Origin: Streptomyces acidiscabies
GTDB lineage: Bacteria > Actinomycetota > Actinomycetes > Streptomycetales > Streptomycetaceae
Assembly (NCBI RefSeq): GCF_020010905.1
Contig: NZ_JAGJBY010000002.1
Coordinates: 868,001-932,000, forward strand
Length of the DNA: 64,000 nucleotides
Direction of reading: 5' to 3'
The notes beneath the pieces are model-generated. The model did no database searches, was not told where the DNA came from, and worked only from the letters and a program-made list of their open reading frames with translations. Shown here one piece after another: positions 1 to 8,311 of the stretch. Both the position numbers and the translations under genes were made by a program. Every line of letters begins with the position of its first letter. Positions within the stretch are counted from its first letter, which is position 1.

Positions 1-3000
1 GCCGTGCTGTCCAGGCCTGCGAGAACTTCGGCGAGCCGACCCTCCCAGTCGGGACGGAAGACGTAGGCGAGCAGGTACTCCTCCCGGTGCGTGGCCGGGC
101 TGATGCCGAGCAGGGAGTCCAGTCCTGGCGCGGGGAAAACCACGGGGCCCCGGAGGACTTTCCGTTCCGCGGCATCGGGAGCGAACTGGCTCTGGCCGAG
201 CAGCAGAGCGGGATCCACGAGCCGTCCGGCTCCTTCGCACCAGATCGTGACGTGTCCGCGGATCTCCCCGGTCGGCGCGGCCAGCGGAGGGGACTGCCAG
301 TCCGGCAGGTCGAGGGGGGTGCCGTCGGGGTGGATCATCTGCAAGGTCGTGGGGATCAATCGGCATGTCGTACCGAGGGATCGCAGGGCGACCGCGAAGG
401 CCAGGGTGAGGAAGGCGGGAGAAGGCGCGGGCTGTCCGCTCAAGTGGTACGAGGACGCCCCCAGCAGGCCGTACAACGAGCGTGCCTCTGCCGGAGCGTT
501 CCGGGCCAGGGCCACGGACATGCGCCAGGGGAACTCCGAGACCGGGTACGGCCCGCTGCCTGCCGACGGCGCCAGTCGGATGTGGGGAGGTCCGTCCGCA
601 CTTGCGGTTTCGGAGGGCTCGTCGTCGGAGTCCTGCGCGAGCAGCTCAAGGAACTGGCGTGCGTTGACCGCGAGGGGCACGTGCTCCTCTCCTGCCTCCT
701 CGAACAGATCCAGGGCCTTCCGCATGAGGGTGCGATGCAGATCCGGTTCTTCGACCGGGTGCCCCAGGAGGTGCCGGGTCCAGGCGAGAATCGCGCGTCG
801 GTGCACAAGGGTGGCCAATATGCCCGGTCCGGCCTCTGTGTGTGCTCTGAGCAATGCCTCGGCCTGGTCGATCAAGGACTCGGCAGCCCGCAGGATCCAG
901 GTGTCGGTGGAGACCCCCTTCTCGTGCTGGTGATCGCTGCCGACCATCAGGGCATGGGCCACCTCCACCAAGTCGTCCGCATGAGTGCGTACGAGGGCGA
1001 CGGCTGCGAGCTCCGAAGGCCGAGGGATACGAGCGGTGATGGCGAGGGCCTCTTCCAGGCAGCCTGTGGATGCCTTCACGATGGCATCCAGGAAGCGCAG
1101 TTTGACGCTCCTCTCAGCTTCCTCCGGGGCGACCCTCCTGGCGTGGTCGATGGCCATGGCCGCGTCTCCCCAGTTCTGGATCCACACGAGCACCTGCACT
1201 TGATCCAGCCGGAACCCCAGAGCGGTCGAAGGGAGGACGATTTCGTGTCGTAGGACTGTTTCGAGCCTGGCGTTGGCGCGGGCGATGTCGGCGAAGCGAT
1301 CCGTCGCCACAGCCGCGCGCATCTCTGCGGAGTGGGCCAGGAGAAGGTGCTCCACATGGCCGGCCGTGAGTTCGTCCGCTCCCTCCAACAACTGCCAGGC
1401 GGTCCGCGCGGCTTCCATCGCCTCATTGAACCGGCACTGATTCAGGAGACTTTGAGCCAGAGTGGCTGTTGTCGCGCCCCGCCGGTACACAGGATCGTCG
1501 ATCGCGGTGTCACTGGCGTGGTCCAGGAACTCCAGGGCCTCGCGTAGGAGCCTTTCACTGCGTGTCAGATCCCCCTGGACGTTCGAGATCGCACCCGCGA
1601 CATTGGCCAACAGCGCGACGGTGTCGGAGTCTGCGTGACCGCTTCCGAGCACGTGGTGCGCCACGTGGACCGAGTGTTCGATCAGCGTGGCGGCCTCGGC
1701 CCATGCGCTCTGCTTCTGGCATTCGACCAGTTGCTTCACCAACTCGTGCTGGAAACGTCCTTGCATCATGTGGACGGCCTCGCTGTCCAACAGCGTGCGG
1801 ACGATCTCCTGGACAATGCGACGGATCGCCAGCATCCCGTCACGGGAATCGACCAGCGAGAACCTGCGCAGTTCCGCCACCGCGCCGTAGACCGCTGTTC
1901 CGGTAGGTAGGCCGAGCGTCGCGAGATGCAGCGGGATGGAGTCCGGTGCCAGCAGGCAGCAGCGAACGAGCAACTCGGCGGCAAGGCGTCGTTCCGAACC
2001 TTCGGGCGAGCGTAGAGACTGGGCGATCACCTTTTCCACGCTGAGCGTGACCGTCGCGGTCAGTGTCATTCCCTCCCGGTAGTCGAGCGGTACGAAACCG
2101 TCGTCGTCGAACAACCGGGCACCGCAGTTGGCGAGTTCTGCCAGGTAGACGGGGACTGGACAATGCGTCGCGGCGATGTAGCCGATGGCCTGGGCGATGC
2201 CGAGCGGGATTCCCTCCACAGCGTCGACCAGCGCGGAGACTTCGGAACTGGTGACGTTCGGCAGGCGTTCACCTGCCCAAACCGTGGCCTCCTCGGTTGT
2301 CATCCTCTCTACGACTAGGCCGCCTTCTGATGCGGCCCATGCCGAGTCGCGGGTGGTGATCAGGACGTGCGCGCCTTCGTATGCGGGAAGGAGCGCACGC
2401 AGCTGTCCACGGTCCGCGACGTTGTCGTAGACGAGGAGCAGGCGTGTACCGAGGTGTGTAAGACGGCATGCGACCTGGGCGAGGATCTCCACTTCAGTGG
2501 CCGGTTCGGCCTCCTGCCGGTCTTCCCCCAGCATTCGCCGGTACGCGGCGAGTACGTCCTCACGTGTGTCCGACGGGATCCACCAGACGAAGTTGTACCG
2601 ATTCCGGTGCTGGTGGATATAAAGCCGGGCGAGGCTCGATTTACCGATGCCGCCGAGTCCGGATACCACCACAGTGACAGATCCTGTACCCGGTTCCCCC
2701 TCGAACCGCTTGTGCAGGGCGGTCAGTTCCTGGTTCCGGCCACGTGCGCCGCTAGTGGAAGGGACGCTGCGGAACAAGGCGTGGCTCGGTCTCGGCCACA
2801 TATCCGTACGGGTCCCGAATGCCGTCCGGCGTCCGTGGAGCAGCCTTGGAAGTTCATCGAGCCGGATCGTACGTCGTGGGAGCCGACGGTCCCCGGACCG
2901 CTGGAAGAGTTCTACGAACAGCGCATTGACAGTGCTGTCCACCTCTGTGGCCATGGAGGCAGGGGACCGCTGCAACAACTCCATACGCGCTTCGTGGAGA

Positions 3001-3476
3001 ATCTGTTCCGACGAACCAATCCGAGTAGCGATTTCCAGCCGCCGCAGGAGCGCGTGATCCTCGGTGGTGAGCGGGACCGGCATGCGAAGACTCGTGCACT
3101 CCGCGAGCCACCGGTCCGGATCCGGCTCGCTCCGGGCACGTGTCGCCGCGTCCCGCACCGCCGCACCGGTCTTGTCCACCGGAGCGTCCGAGAGGAACCG
3201 CAAGATCGCGGTGCCGTCCGGGTCGGCTTCTCCCCAGCGGCGGGTGAGCCTGATCAGCTCCCGGCCGGACCACGATCCTGGCTCGATCCGGGTCTTCGCC
3301 TGGGCCAGCAGGAGCGGCTGCCCCTGCGCGTCGCGCACCTCGAAGTCGATGGCCTCGTCGGCACCTTCCACGCGGAAGGTGTCGGCCTCCGGGAAATGTT
3401 CGGGGGCACAGATCAGCTGCAGAAGCGCACATGCGGTCTGGAAGCCCATGCCCCGAGCCGTGTCGGTCCCACCCAT
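1..3476 (-). CDS. STAND/NB-ARC NTPase with N-terminal PD-(D/E)xK-like nuclease domain (C-terminus cut by window edge)
   Basis: An uninterrupted minus-strand frame gives 1158 residues and runs off the left edge. The ATG at 3476 follows a strong GAGGGGGG ribosome site about 7 nt upstream. Residues 1-65 resemble the DUF4297/Cap4-type nuclease: an opening GGxxxARGxGFQ-type segment, then E37, D44 and Q59-A60-K61, a plausible PD-(D/E)xK active site. The NTPase core has Walker A GLGGIGKSS (about 273-281), kinase-2 LLLVYDN (346-352), LITTRD (372-377) and a GIPLGIAQA motif (about 422). A long helical, TPR-like region follows. Close to the edge lies a segment with transglutaminase-like spacing (LRSLG then GHVTIW and LVDP). 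Proteins of this architecture act in prokaryotic conflict and phage defence: the NTPase senses a target and oligomerises, and the nuclease destroys DNA. That role is inferred from architecture. It is divergent from the TetR gene at 3670. Confidence 0.88.
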   Translation of the reverse strand, partial: MGGTDTARGMGFQTACALLQLICAPEHFPEADTFRVEGADEAIDFEVRDAQGQPLLLAQAKTRIEPGSWSGRELIRLTRRWGEADPDGTAILRFLSDAPVDKTGAAVRDAATRARSEPDPDRWLAECTSLRMPVPLTTEDHALLRRLEIATRIGSSEQILHEARMELLQRSPASMATEVDSTVNALFVELFQRSGDRRLPRRTIRLDELPRLLHGRRTAFGTRTDMWPRPSHALFRSVPSTSGARGRNQELTALHKRFEGEPGTGSVTVVVSGLGGIGKSSLARLYIHQHRNRYNFVWWIPSDTREDVLAAYRRMLGEDRQEAEPATEVEILAQVACRLTHLGTRLLLVYDNVADRGQLRALLPAYEGAHVLITTRDSAWAASEGGLVVERMTTEEATVWAGERLPNVTSSEVSALVDAVEGIPLGIAQAIGYIAATHCPVPVYLAELANCGARLFDDDGFVPLDYREGMTLTATVTLSVEKVIAQSLRSPEGSERRLAAELLVRCCLLAPDSIPLHLATLGLPTGTAVYGAVAELRRFSLVDSRDGMLAIRRIVQEIVRTLLDSEAVHMMQGRFQHELVKQLVECQKQSAWAEAATLIEHSVHVAHHVLGSGHADSDTVALLANVAGAISNVQGDLTRSERLLREALEFLDHASDTAIDDPVYRRGATTATLAQSLLNQCRFNEAMEAARTAWQLLEGADELTAGHVEHLLLAHSAEMRAAVATDRFADIARANARLETVLRHEIVLPSTALGFRLDQVQVLVWIQNWGDAAMAIDHARRVAPEEAERSVKLRFLDAIVKASTGCLEEALAITARIPRPSELAAVALVRTHADDLVEVAHALMVGSDHQHEKGVSTDTWILRAAESLIDQAEALLRAHTEAGPGILATLVHRRAILAWTRHLLGHPVEEPDLHRTLMRKALDLFEEAGEEHVPLAVNARQFLELLAQDSDDEPSETASADGPPHIRLAPSAGSGPYPVSEFPWRMSVALARNAPAEARSLYGLLGASSYHLSGQPAPSPAFLTLAFAVALRSLGTTCRLIPTTLQMIHPDGTPLDLPDWQSPPLAAPTGEIRGHVTIWCEGAGRLVDPALLLGQSQFAPDAAERKVLRGPVVFPAPGLDSLLGISPATHREEYLLAYVFRPDWEGRLAEVLAGLDST

Positions 3477-3669
3477 GCCGTACCCCCCCTCGATACCGAA
3501 CGGATCCAGCGTGCCGGACACTACTGACAATCCCGGGCGCACGTGTCGGCGTCCGGGCACCGTGGAGCGGATCAACTCAAGCCGAACGAAGCGATGTTGG
3601 GGCCCAAGGTTCGGGGATACGATCATTTCGGGTGAATGTGTTTCTCCGGGGGAGCCCGTGGAGGGCGTG

Positions 3670-4302
3670 ATGGTGACACGGACGTTGAAGCAGCGGCGGG
3701 CCGAGGTGACGCGTACGGCGTTGATCCGGGCCGCTGCGGAGATGTTCGGGCAGGTGGGGTTCGAGCGGGCGACCGTCAAAGGGATCGCCGAGCGGGCCGG
3801 GCTGACGCTCGGGGCCGTTTACTTCCACTTCCGGAACAAGGAGCATCTCGCGCGCGAGATCGTCGTGTCGCAGGCCCTGTTCGTCGTGCCGCCGCACCCT
3901 TCCGAGGGCTTGCAGCACGTCGTCGACCTCACGCTGATGTGGGCCTGCCGGATGCTGTCCGACCCGCTGCTCCAGGCCGGCGCGCGGCTCGTGATGGACC
4001 AGGAGAACTTCGTCGCGCCCGAGCAGAACTCGCACCGCCAGTGGGCGGACGTCCTCGTCGAGCACCTGCGCGCCGCCCGCGCCCGCCGCGAACTGAGCCC
4101 CGGCGTCGACGTGGAGGAGCTGGCCCGCGTCCTCGTCAACGCCTGCACCGGCGCCCAGATCCACTCCCGCATCGAGACCGAGTACCAGGACCTGCCGGAC
4201 CGCGTGGAGGCGATCTGGCGCTGCCTGCTGCCGGGGATCGCGACACCGGCGACGGCGGCACGGATCGAGTACGGCGCGGGGCGCGCGGGCGAGGTGGGGT
4301 GA
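3670..4302 (+). CDS. TetR-family regulator, gamma-butyrolactone receptor-like
   Basis: A 210-residue TetR protein with an N-terminal helix-turn-helix (ALIRAAAEMFGQVGFERATV, then AGLTLGAVYFHFRNKEHLAR) and a ligand-binding domain ending in SRIETEYQDLPDRVEAIWRC. That ending recalls the ScbR/ArpA group of autoregulator receptors. Three in-frame starts lie together (GTG 3667, ATG 3670, GTG 3673). The ATG is chosen because GGAGG lies about 5 nt upstream and lysine/arginine-rich TLKQRR follows. It is divergent from the NTPase gene and convergent with a second TetR gene, with only 7 bp between the stops. Such receptors usually repress SARP activators until a small signalling molecule binds. Here the SARP gene at 5140 is the obvious target, but this is inference. 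No butenolide or gamma-butyrolactone synthase is visible in the window. Confidence 0.9.
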   Translation: MVTRTLKQRRAEVTRTALIRAAAEMFGQVGFERATVKGIAERAGLTLGAVYFHFRNKEHLAREIVVSQALFVVPPHPSEGLQHVVDLTLMWACRMLSDPLLQAGARLVMDQENFVAPEQNSHRQWADVLVEHLRAARARRELSPGVDVEELARVLVNACTGAQIHSRIETEYQDLPDRVEAIWRCLLPGIATPATAARIEYGAGRAGEVG

Positions 4303-4309
4303 CCCGCTG

Positions 4310-4945
4310 TCACCTGTTCCTGACGGGTACCCCCGTGGGATGCGCCCCCTCCGTCAACGGCCCGCTGTCCAGCACCAGTTGCAGAATCCGCGACACGTCC
4401 TCCGTGGAACCCCCGCACCCCTGCTCGTCCGCCTCGGGATGGTACGCGCGCTGCCGTGCGCAGGTCTCCGAGCCGGCGATCAGGTGTGCGGCGAGGGCCG
4501 TGAGCGTCGACGGGTCGGCGCCGGGCGGGAGTTCGGCGGGGCAGACCGAGGCGAGGCGGTCGCGCAGGGCCGGCTGCCAGGCGGAGTACCAGTTCGGCGG
4601 CGTCCACAGGAGCTCGCGGGTGAGGCGGGCGGCGGCCCGTACGGTGGGGTCGTGGTCCAGGAGCCCGGTGAGCGCGAGAGTGAAGGACGCGAGCCAGTCC
4701 ATGGACGACGCCGGGTGCGCGGGCAGCCCCGTGAGGGCGGCCCGCGTCGTGCTGACCCCCTGCTCGCCGACCGTCCTCGCCAGGTCCTCCTTGGACGCGA
4801 AGTGGAAGGTGAGCGCACCGAGCGAGGTGTCCGCGGCCTGCGCGACCCGGGCGAGGGAGGCGCCCTCGTAGCCGTCCCGGTCGAAGACCTCGGCCGCCGC
4901 GGCCACCAGAGTCCACCGCGTCCGAACGGCCCTCTGCTGCCTCAT
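4310..4945 (-). CDS. TetR-family regulator, second receptor-like copy
   Basis: A 211-residue TetR protein. The ATG at 4945 is preceded by GGGAGGGG, which rules out the longer open frame that extends to 5074. The DNA-binding helices are clear (TLVAAAAEVFDRDGYEGASL, then ADTSLGALTFHFASKEDLAR). The ligand domain is Pro/Ala-rich with several cysteines (SVCPAEL, SETCARQ, EQGCGGS). The general pattern matches ArpA/ScbR-like receptors or pseudo-receptors, which bind the same operators without the signalling molecule. It is divergently arranged with the SARP gene, sharing a 194-bp intergenic region with an inverted repeat at 5042-5060. It probably controls itself and the SARP. Ligand unknown. Confidence 0.88.
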   Translation of the reverse strand: MRQQRAVRTRWTLVAAAAEVFDRDGYEGASLARVAQAADTSLGALTFHFASKEDLARTVGEQGVSTTRAALTGLPAHPASSMDWLASFTLALTGLLDHDPTVRAAARLTRELLWTPPNWYSAWQPALRDRLASVCPAELPPGADPSTLTALAAHLIAGSETCARQRAYHPEADEQGCGGSTEDVSRILQLVLDSGPLTEGAHPTGVPVRNR

Positions 4946-5041
4946 GCCGCCCCTCCCTGAACACACACCACCAACAGGACAAACAGCCAGTAAAACAAAA
5001 TCCTCACTAACTCTAGGCAGCTGCTCCGACGCGGTGTCAGG

Positions 5042-5060
5042 TTCGGGGAGTTGTCCCGAA
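5042..5060. promoter_or_regulatory. Inverted repeat between the divergent TetR and SARP genes
   Basis: TTCGGG and CCCGAA are separated by 7 nt and lie about 80 bp upstream of the SARP start. An A-rich tract (aaaacaaaaaag) follows, so the region is locally AT-rich in a very GC-rich neighbourhood. The position suits an operator for one of the adjacent TetR proteins. It does not clearly match the known autoregulatory-element consensus. Confidence 0.35.
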
Positions 5061-5139
5061 AACAAAAAAGCCATTATTCTTTCGTGCGGTCGAGATCTAG
5101 AATCCGGCCGAGACTTGTGGCGAATCGCTTGGGGGCAGC

Positions 5140-5850
5140 GTGGACATCAAGGTACTCGGAACGTTCTCGGTCAAAGTGGACGGCATGCCCGTCCTCCCGG
5201 CCGCCCGGCTGACCCGCCAGACGCTGGCGCTCCTCGCCGCCTACCCCGGCCAACTCGTGCCCACCGCGGTGCTCGCCGAGGAAGTCGCCCCCCAAGAGCC
5301 GCCCGGCACCGGCAGGTTGGTCGTCCAGACAGCCGCACGGGAGCTGCGCGAGCGGTTCGCCGAGGCGCTGCGCGGCGGCCGGCGCGGAGAGGACCTGCTC
5401 TCCGAACTCCCGGGCGGATACCGGCTGGAGACCGGCGCGGGCACCCTCGACACCTGGGACTTCGACCGGTACGCGGGCGCCGGCTACCGCGCGATGGAAG
5501 CGGGCGACGCGGAGAGCGCGGCCCGCAGACTGCGCCAGGCCCTCGCCCTGTGGTCCGGCGAGGCGTTCAGCGGCGTGGAGGCGGGCCCACGGCTCCAGTT
5601 GAGGATCGACGACCTGGAACGCTCCCGCAGGCGCGCCGTCGACCAGTGGATCGAGGCCGAGCTGCGCGCGGGCCGCGACCGTCAGCTCATCACCGAACTC
5701 GTCGCCGTCATCGCCCGGTTGAGGCTGCGCGAGCCGCTCTACGAGCGCCTCCTGGAGAAGCTCCACCCGGGCAACACCTCCCAGACCGCTCTCACCGCGT
5801 ACTGGCAGCTCCGGCGCGAACACCCGGCCCCGACCGTCGCGGGGGCGTGA
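5140..5850 (+). CDS. SARP-family transcriptional activator
   Basis: A 236-residue Streptomyces antibiotic regulatory protein. Residues 1-90 form the OmpR-type winged helix (starts MDIKVLGTFSVKVDG and includes RLVVQTAARELRERF). The rest is the bacterial transcriptional activation domain (YRAMEAGDAESAARRLRQAL, LALWSGEAF, REPLYERLLEKL). It has only these two domains, so it is the small SARP class (ActII-ORF4/RedD type) without an NB-ARC module. The GTG start at 5140 follows CTTGGGGGCA. It sits directly upstream of the chorismate/3-hydroxyanthranilate genes on the same strand, so it is the likely pathway-specific activator. It is probably repressed by the two adjacent TetR regulators. Confidence 0.92.
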   Translation: MDIKVLGTFSVKVDGMPVLPAARLTRQTLALLAAYPGQLVPTAVLAEEVAPQEPPGTGRLVVQTAARELRERFAEALRGGRRGEDLLSELPGGYRLETGAGTLDTWDFDRYAGAGYRAMEAGDAESAARRLRQALALWSGEAFSGVEAGPRLQLRIDDLERSRRRAVDQWIEAELRAGRDRQLITELVAVIARLRLREPLYERLLEKLHPGNTSQTALTAYWQLRREHPAPTVAGA

Positions 5851-6275
5851 CGAAGGACGACGCGACAAAGAATGACCGGCATATCCGGATAAAGAAATAC
5901 GGCACGCAAATAGACCGGGCAGCGGTGGGCCGCCACGGATTTCGGCCGAGCCGCCGCCCGGAGAGCCGGTTTCACGCCACAGGGATTCAGTCCCTCATCC
6001 ACCCCGCCGCGCCACCGGCCGCGCCTCACTCTACGGACGCCGCACCCCCCGGCAAGAAATGCGCGGGAACAATGTCAAGTCCTCGACCTGATGGACTCCG
6101 CCGCACCTGACGTACTGCTCACAGGCCCGTTGGCCGGGGCTCGGCAGCGGCCCAAGAATCCTGGCGAGCCGTCACCCGCATCCCGCGCCGCGCCCCGCGC
6201 CGCCGGTTTCCTCCGAGCGCGCCACGGCTCGCCCCGCACCGCAGGCCGTGACCCCTCAGCTCTACGGAGACCCCA
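5851..6275 (+). other. Gene-free leader region upstream of the aromatic operon
   Basis: This stretch of 425 bp between the SARP and the DAHP synthase gene holds no convincing gene. The first 80 bp are unusually A-rich and include the near-palindrome ccggcatatccgg (about 5878-5890), which suggests promoter or operator sequence. A short open frame at 6091-6306 has no recognisable family or ribosome site and is not accepted. No SARP-type heptamer repeats could be identified with confidence. Confidence 0.5.
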
Positions 6276-7430
6276 GTGGACAACACCCTGCTCGACATCC
6301 GGCTGAAACCAGCGCGGCAGCAGCCGGCATGGGACGACCTGGAGCAACTGGAGCGCGTACGCGACGAGTTGGTCCGGCGCCCCGCACTGGTCACGGGAGC
6401 GGACGTACGGGCCCTGCGCGCCGCCCTCGCCGAGGTCGCCGCCGGGAACGCCCTGGTCGTCCAGGCCGGCGACTGCGCCGAGGACCCCGACGAGTGCACG
6501 GCCGCCCACGTCGCCCGCAAGGCCGCCGTCCTCGACCTCCTCGCGGGCACCGTCAAGATGACCGCGCACCGTCCCGTCGTCCGTATCGGACGCATCGCCG
6601 GGCAGTTCGCCAAGCCCCGCTCCCACGACACCGAGACCGTGGACGGCGTCGAACTCCCCGTGTTCCGGGGGCACATGGTCAACTCGCCCGAGTTCGACAA
6701 GGACGGCCGGCGGCCCGATCCGCTGCGGCTGCTCACCGGGTACATGGCCGCCGCCGAGATCATGGAGCACCTCGGGCGGCGCGGCGGCATCGAACCGCCC
6801 GTGTGGACCAGCCACGAGGCGCTCCTCCTCGACTACGAGATCCCCATGCTGCGCCGCGACCGCGAAGGACGGCTTCTGCTCGCCTCCACCCACATGCCGT
6901 GGATCGGCGAACGCACCCGGCAGGTCGACGGCGCGCACGTCGCGCTGCTCGCCGAGGTCGTCAACCCGGTCGCCTGCAAGGTCGGACCCAAGATGAGCGT
7001 TCCCGAACTCCTCGCGCTCTGCGAGAAGTTGGACCCCGAGCGCGAACCCGGACGGCTCACGCTGATCGCCCGGATGGGCGCCGGTACGGTCGCCGGCGCG
7101 CTGCCCGCGCTGGTTGCCGCCGTACGCTCCGCCGGGCATCCCGTCAGCTGGCTCACCGACCCCATGCACGGCAACACCGTCACCACCGCCGACGGCGTCA
7201 AGACACGGCACACCGCGACCGTCGAGCGCGAGATCGTCGCGTTCCAGGAGGCCGTGCGCTCCGCCGGGGGCGTCGCGGGCGGGCTCCACCTGGAGACCAC
7301 CCCGGACGACGTCGTCGAGTGCGTCGCCGACTCCGGTTGCGCGACCGGGCGTTACACCTCCCACTGCGACCCCCGGCTCAACCCCGGCCAAGCGGTGGCG
7401 GTCGCCTCCGCGTGGCACCCTGCGAAGTGA
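6276..7430 (+). CDS. Class II 3-deoxy-7-phosphoheptulonate (DAHP) synthase
   Basis: A 384-residue protein condensing phosphoenolpyruvate and erythrose 4-phosphate, the first step of the shikimate pathway. Class II motifs are all present: VVQAGDCAED, KPRSHDTE, the substrate loop VFRGHMVNSP, WTSHEALLLDYE, RMGAGTVAGA, WLTDPMHGNT, HLETTPDDV and SHCDPRLNPGQAV. It is shorter than housekeeping class II enzymes (about 450), as is usual for secondary-metabolite copies such as PhzC, which often lack the feedback elements. The GTG at 6276 has GGAG 7 nt upstream. It heads a tightly packed operon through chorismate synthase (gaps of 8 bp, 93 bp, then overlaps), so it should feed dedicated aromatic precursor supply. 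Confidence 0.94.
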   Translation: MDNTLLDIRLKPARQQPAWDDLEQLERVRDELVRRPALVTGADVRALRAALAEVAAGNALVVQAGDCAEDPDECTAAHVARKAAVLDLLAGTVKMTAHRPVVRIGRIAGQFAKPRSHDTETVDGVELPVFRGHMVNSPEFDKDGRRPDPLRLLTGYMAAAEIMEHLGRRGGIEPPVWTSHEALLLDYEIPMLRRDREGRLLLASTHMPWIGERTRQVDGAHVALLAEVVNPVACKVGPKMSVPELLALCEKLDPEREPGRLTLIARMGAGTVAGALPALVAAVRSAGHPVSWLTDPMHGNTVTTADGVKTRHTATVEREIVAFQEAVRSAGGVAGGLHLETTPDDVVECVADSGCATGRYTSHCDPRLNPGQAVAVASAWHPAK

Positions 7431-7438
7431 GGAACTCC

Positions 7439-8218
7439 ATGGACGGCATGGCGAACAGGACCGCGCTCGTGACGGGTGCGGCGGGCGGTATCGGTACGGC
7501 GATCGTCCACGCGCTCGCGTCCGCGGGGGCGCGGGTCGCGGCGGTCGACCGGGATGTGCGGGAGCTGCTCGAAGTCACCACCAAGCTCTCCACCGGGGGG
7601 CTCGACATCGCGCCGCTGCCCGCCGACATCACCGACGAGGACGCGGTACGACGTGTCGTCGACGAGACCGAACAGCGGCTCGGGGGCATCGACTTCCTCG
7701 TCAACGCGGCCGGGATACTGCGGCTCGGCACTGTTCGGGGGTTCCGTACGCAGGACTGGGCCGATACCTTCGCCGTCAACGCGACCGGGGTGTTCCATAT
7801 GACCCGGGCCGTCGTCGACCGGATGATTCCTCGGCGGAGCGGGGCGATTGTCACTGTCGCGTCCAATGCCGCGCGTACGCCGCGTAGTGAGATGGCCGCG
7901 TATGCCGCGTCCAAGGCCGCTGCCGCGCAGTTCACCAAGTCGCTCGGGGTGGAGGTGGCTCGGTATGGGATTCGGTGCAATGTCGTGGCGCCGGGGTCTA
8001 CCGATACGCCGATGCTGAGTTCTATGTGGGCCGATGAGAGTGGGCGGCAGAAGACCATTGACGGGTCGCCGGATGCGTTCAAGTTGGGGATTCCGTTGGG
8101 GAAGATTGCTCGGCCGGAGGATGTGGCTGCTGCGGTGTGTTTTTTGTTGTCGGACGAGGCTTCGCATATCACGTTGCATGATCTGACGGTTGACGGAGGG
8201 GCGACGTTGGGGGCTTAG
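7439..8218 (+). CDS. Short-chain dehydrogenase, 2,3-dihydro-2,3-dihydroxybenzoate dehydrogenase (DhbA/EntA)-like
   Basis: A 259-residue classical SDR. The NAD-binding motif TGAAGGIG is at the N-terminus, with NAAG in the middle, the catalytic Ser in VTVASNAAR and YAASKAA holding Tyr and Lys. The C-terminal SDEASHITLHDLTVDGGATL is typical of DhbA/EntA. In this operon it most likely oxidises 2,3-dihydro-3-hydroxyanthranilate to 3-hydroxyanthranilate, as proposed for benzoxazole and related pathways. A 2,3-dihydroxybenzoate role is possible in principle, but the partner PhzE makes the amino product more likely. GAGGAA lies 6 nt before the ATG at 7439. From about 7740 onward third codon positions become much richer in G and T than in the first half. 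Confidence 0.88.
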   Translation: MDGMANRTALVTGAAGGIGTAIVHALASAGARVAAVDRDVRELLEVTTKLSTGGLDIAPLPADITDEDAVRRVVDETEQRLGGIDFLVNAAGILRLGTVRGFRTQDWADTFAVNATGVFHMTRAVVDRMIPRRSGAIVTVASNAARTPRSEMAAYAASKAAAAQFTKSLGVEVARYGIRCNVVAPGSTDTPMLSSMWADESGRQKTIDGSPDAFKLGIPLGKIARPEDVAAAVCFLLSDEASHITLHDLTVDGGATLGA

Positions 8219-8242
8219 GTCGTTGCCGACTGCTGCGCCATC

Positions 8243-8272
8243 GTGGCTGGTCGCGCAGTTCCCCGCGCCCCT
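8243..8272 (+). repeat. Dispersed intergenic element, copy A
   Basis: Thirty bases here (starting gtggctggtcgcgcagttcc) are identical to positions 25671-25700 and to the reverse complement of 15635-15664. It lies in the gap between the dehydrogenase and the isochorismatase. The copies carry the palindrome-prone gcgcgggg/ccccgcgc core. From memory the same element is very frequent in Streptomyces intergenic DNA. Function unknown. Confidence 0.85.
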
Positions 8273-8311
8273 TTAGGTGCGTCAACTGAGCCCCTGTCGA
8301 AAGGGAACCCC

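Noticed and set aside
87-3527. Several long plus-strand open frames covering the left edge
   Set aside because: They lie opposite the STAND gene, encode compositions rich in Arg/Gly/Pro without domains, and lack ribosome sites. The minus-strand frame has all NB-ARC motifs.
6075-7418. Minus-strand open frame of 447 codons over the DAHP synthase gene
   Set aside because: Shadow of a gene with complete class II DAHP synthase motifs on the plus strand; no recognisable product.
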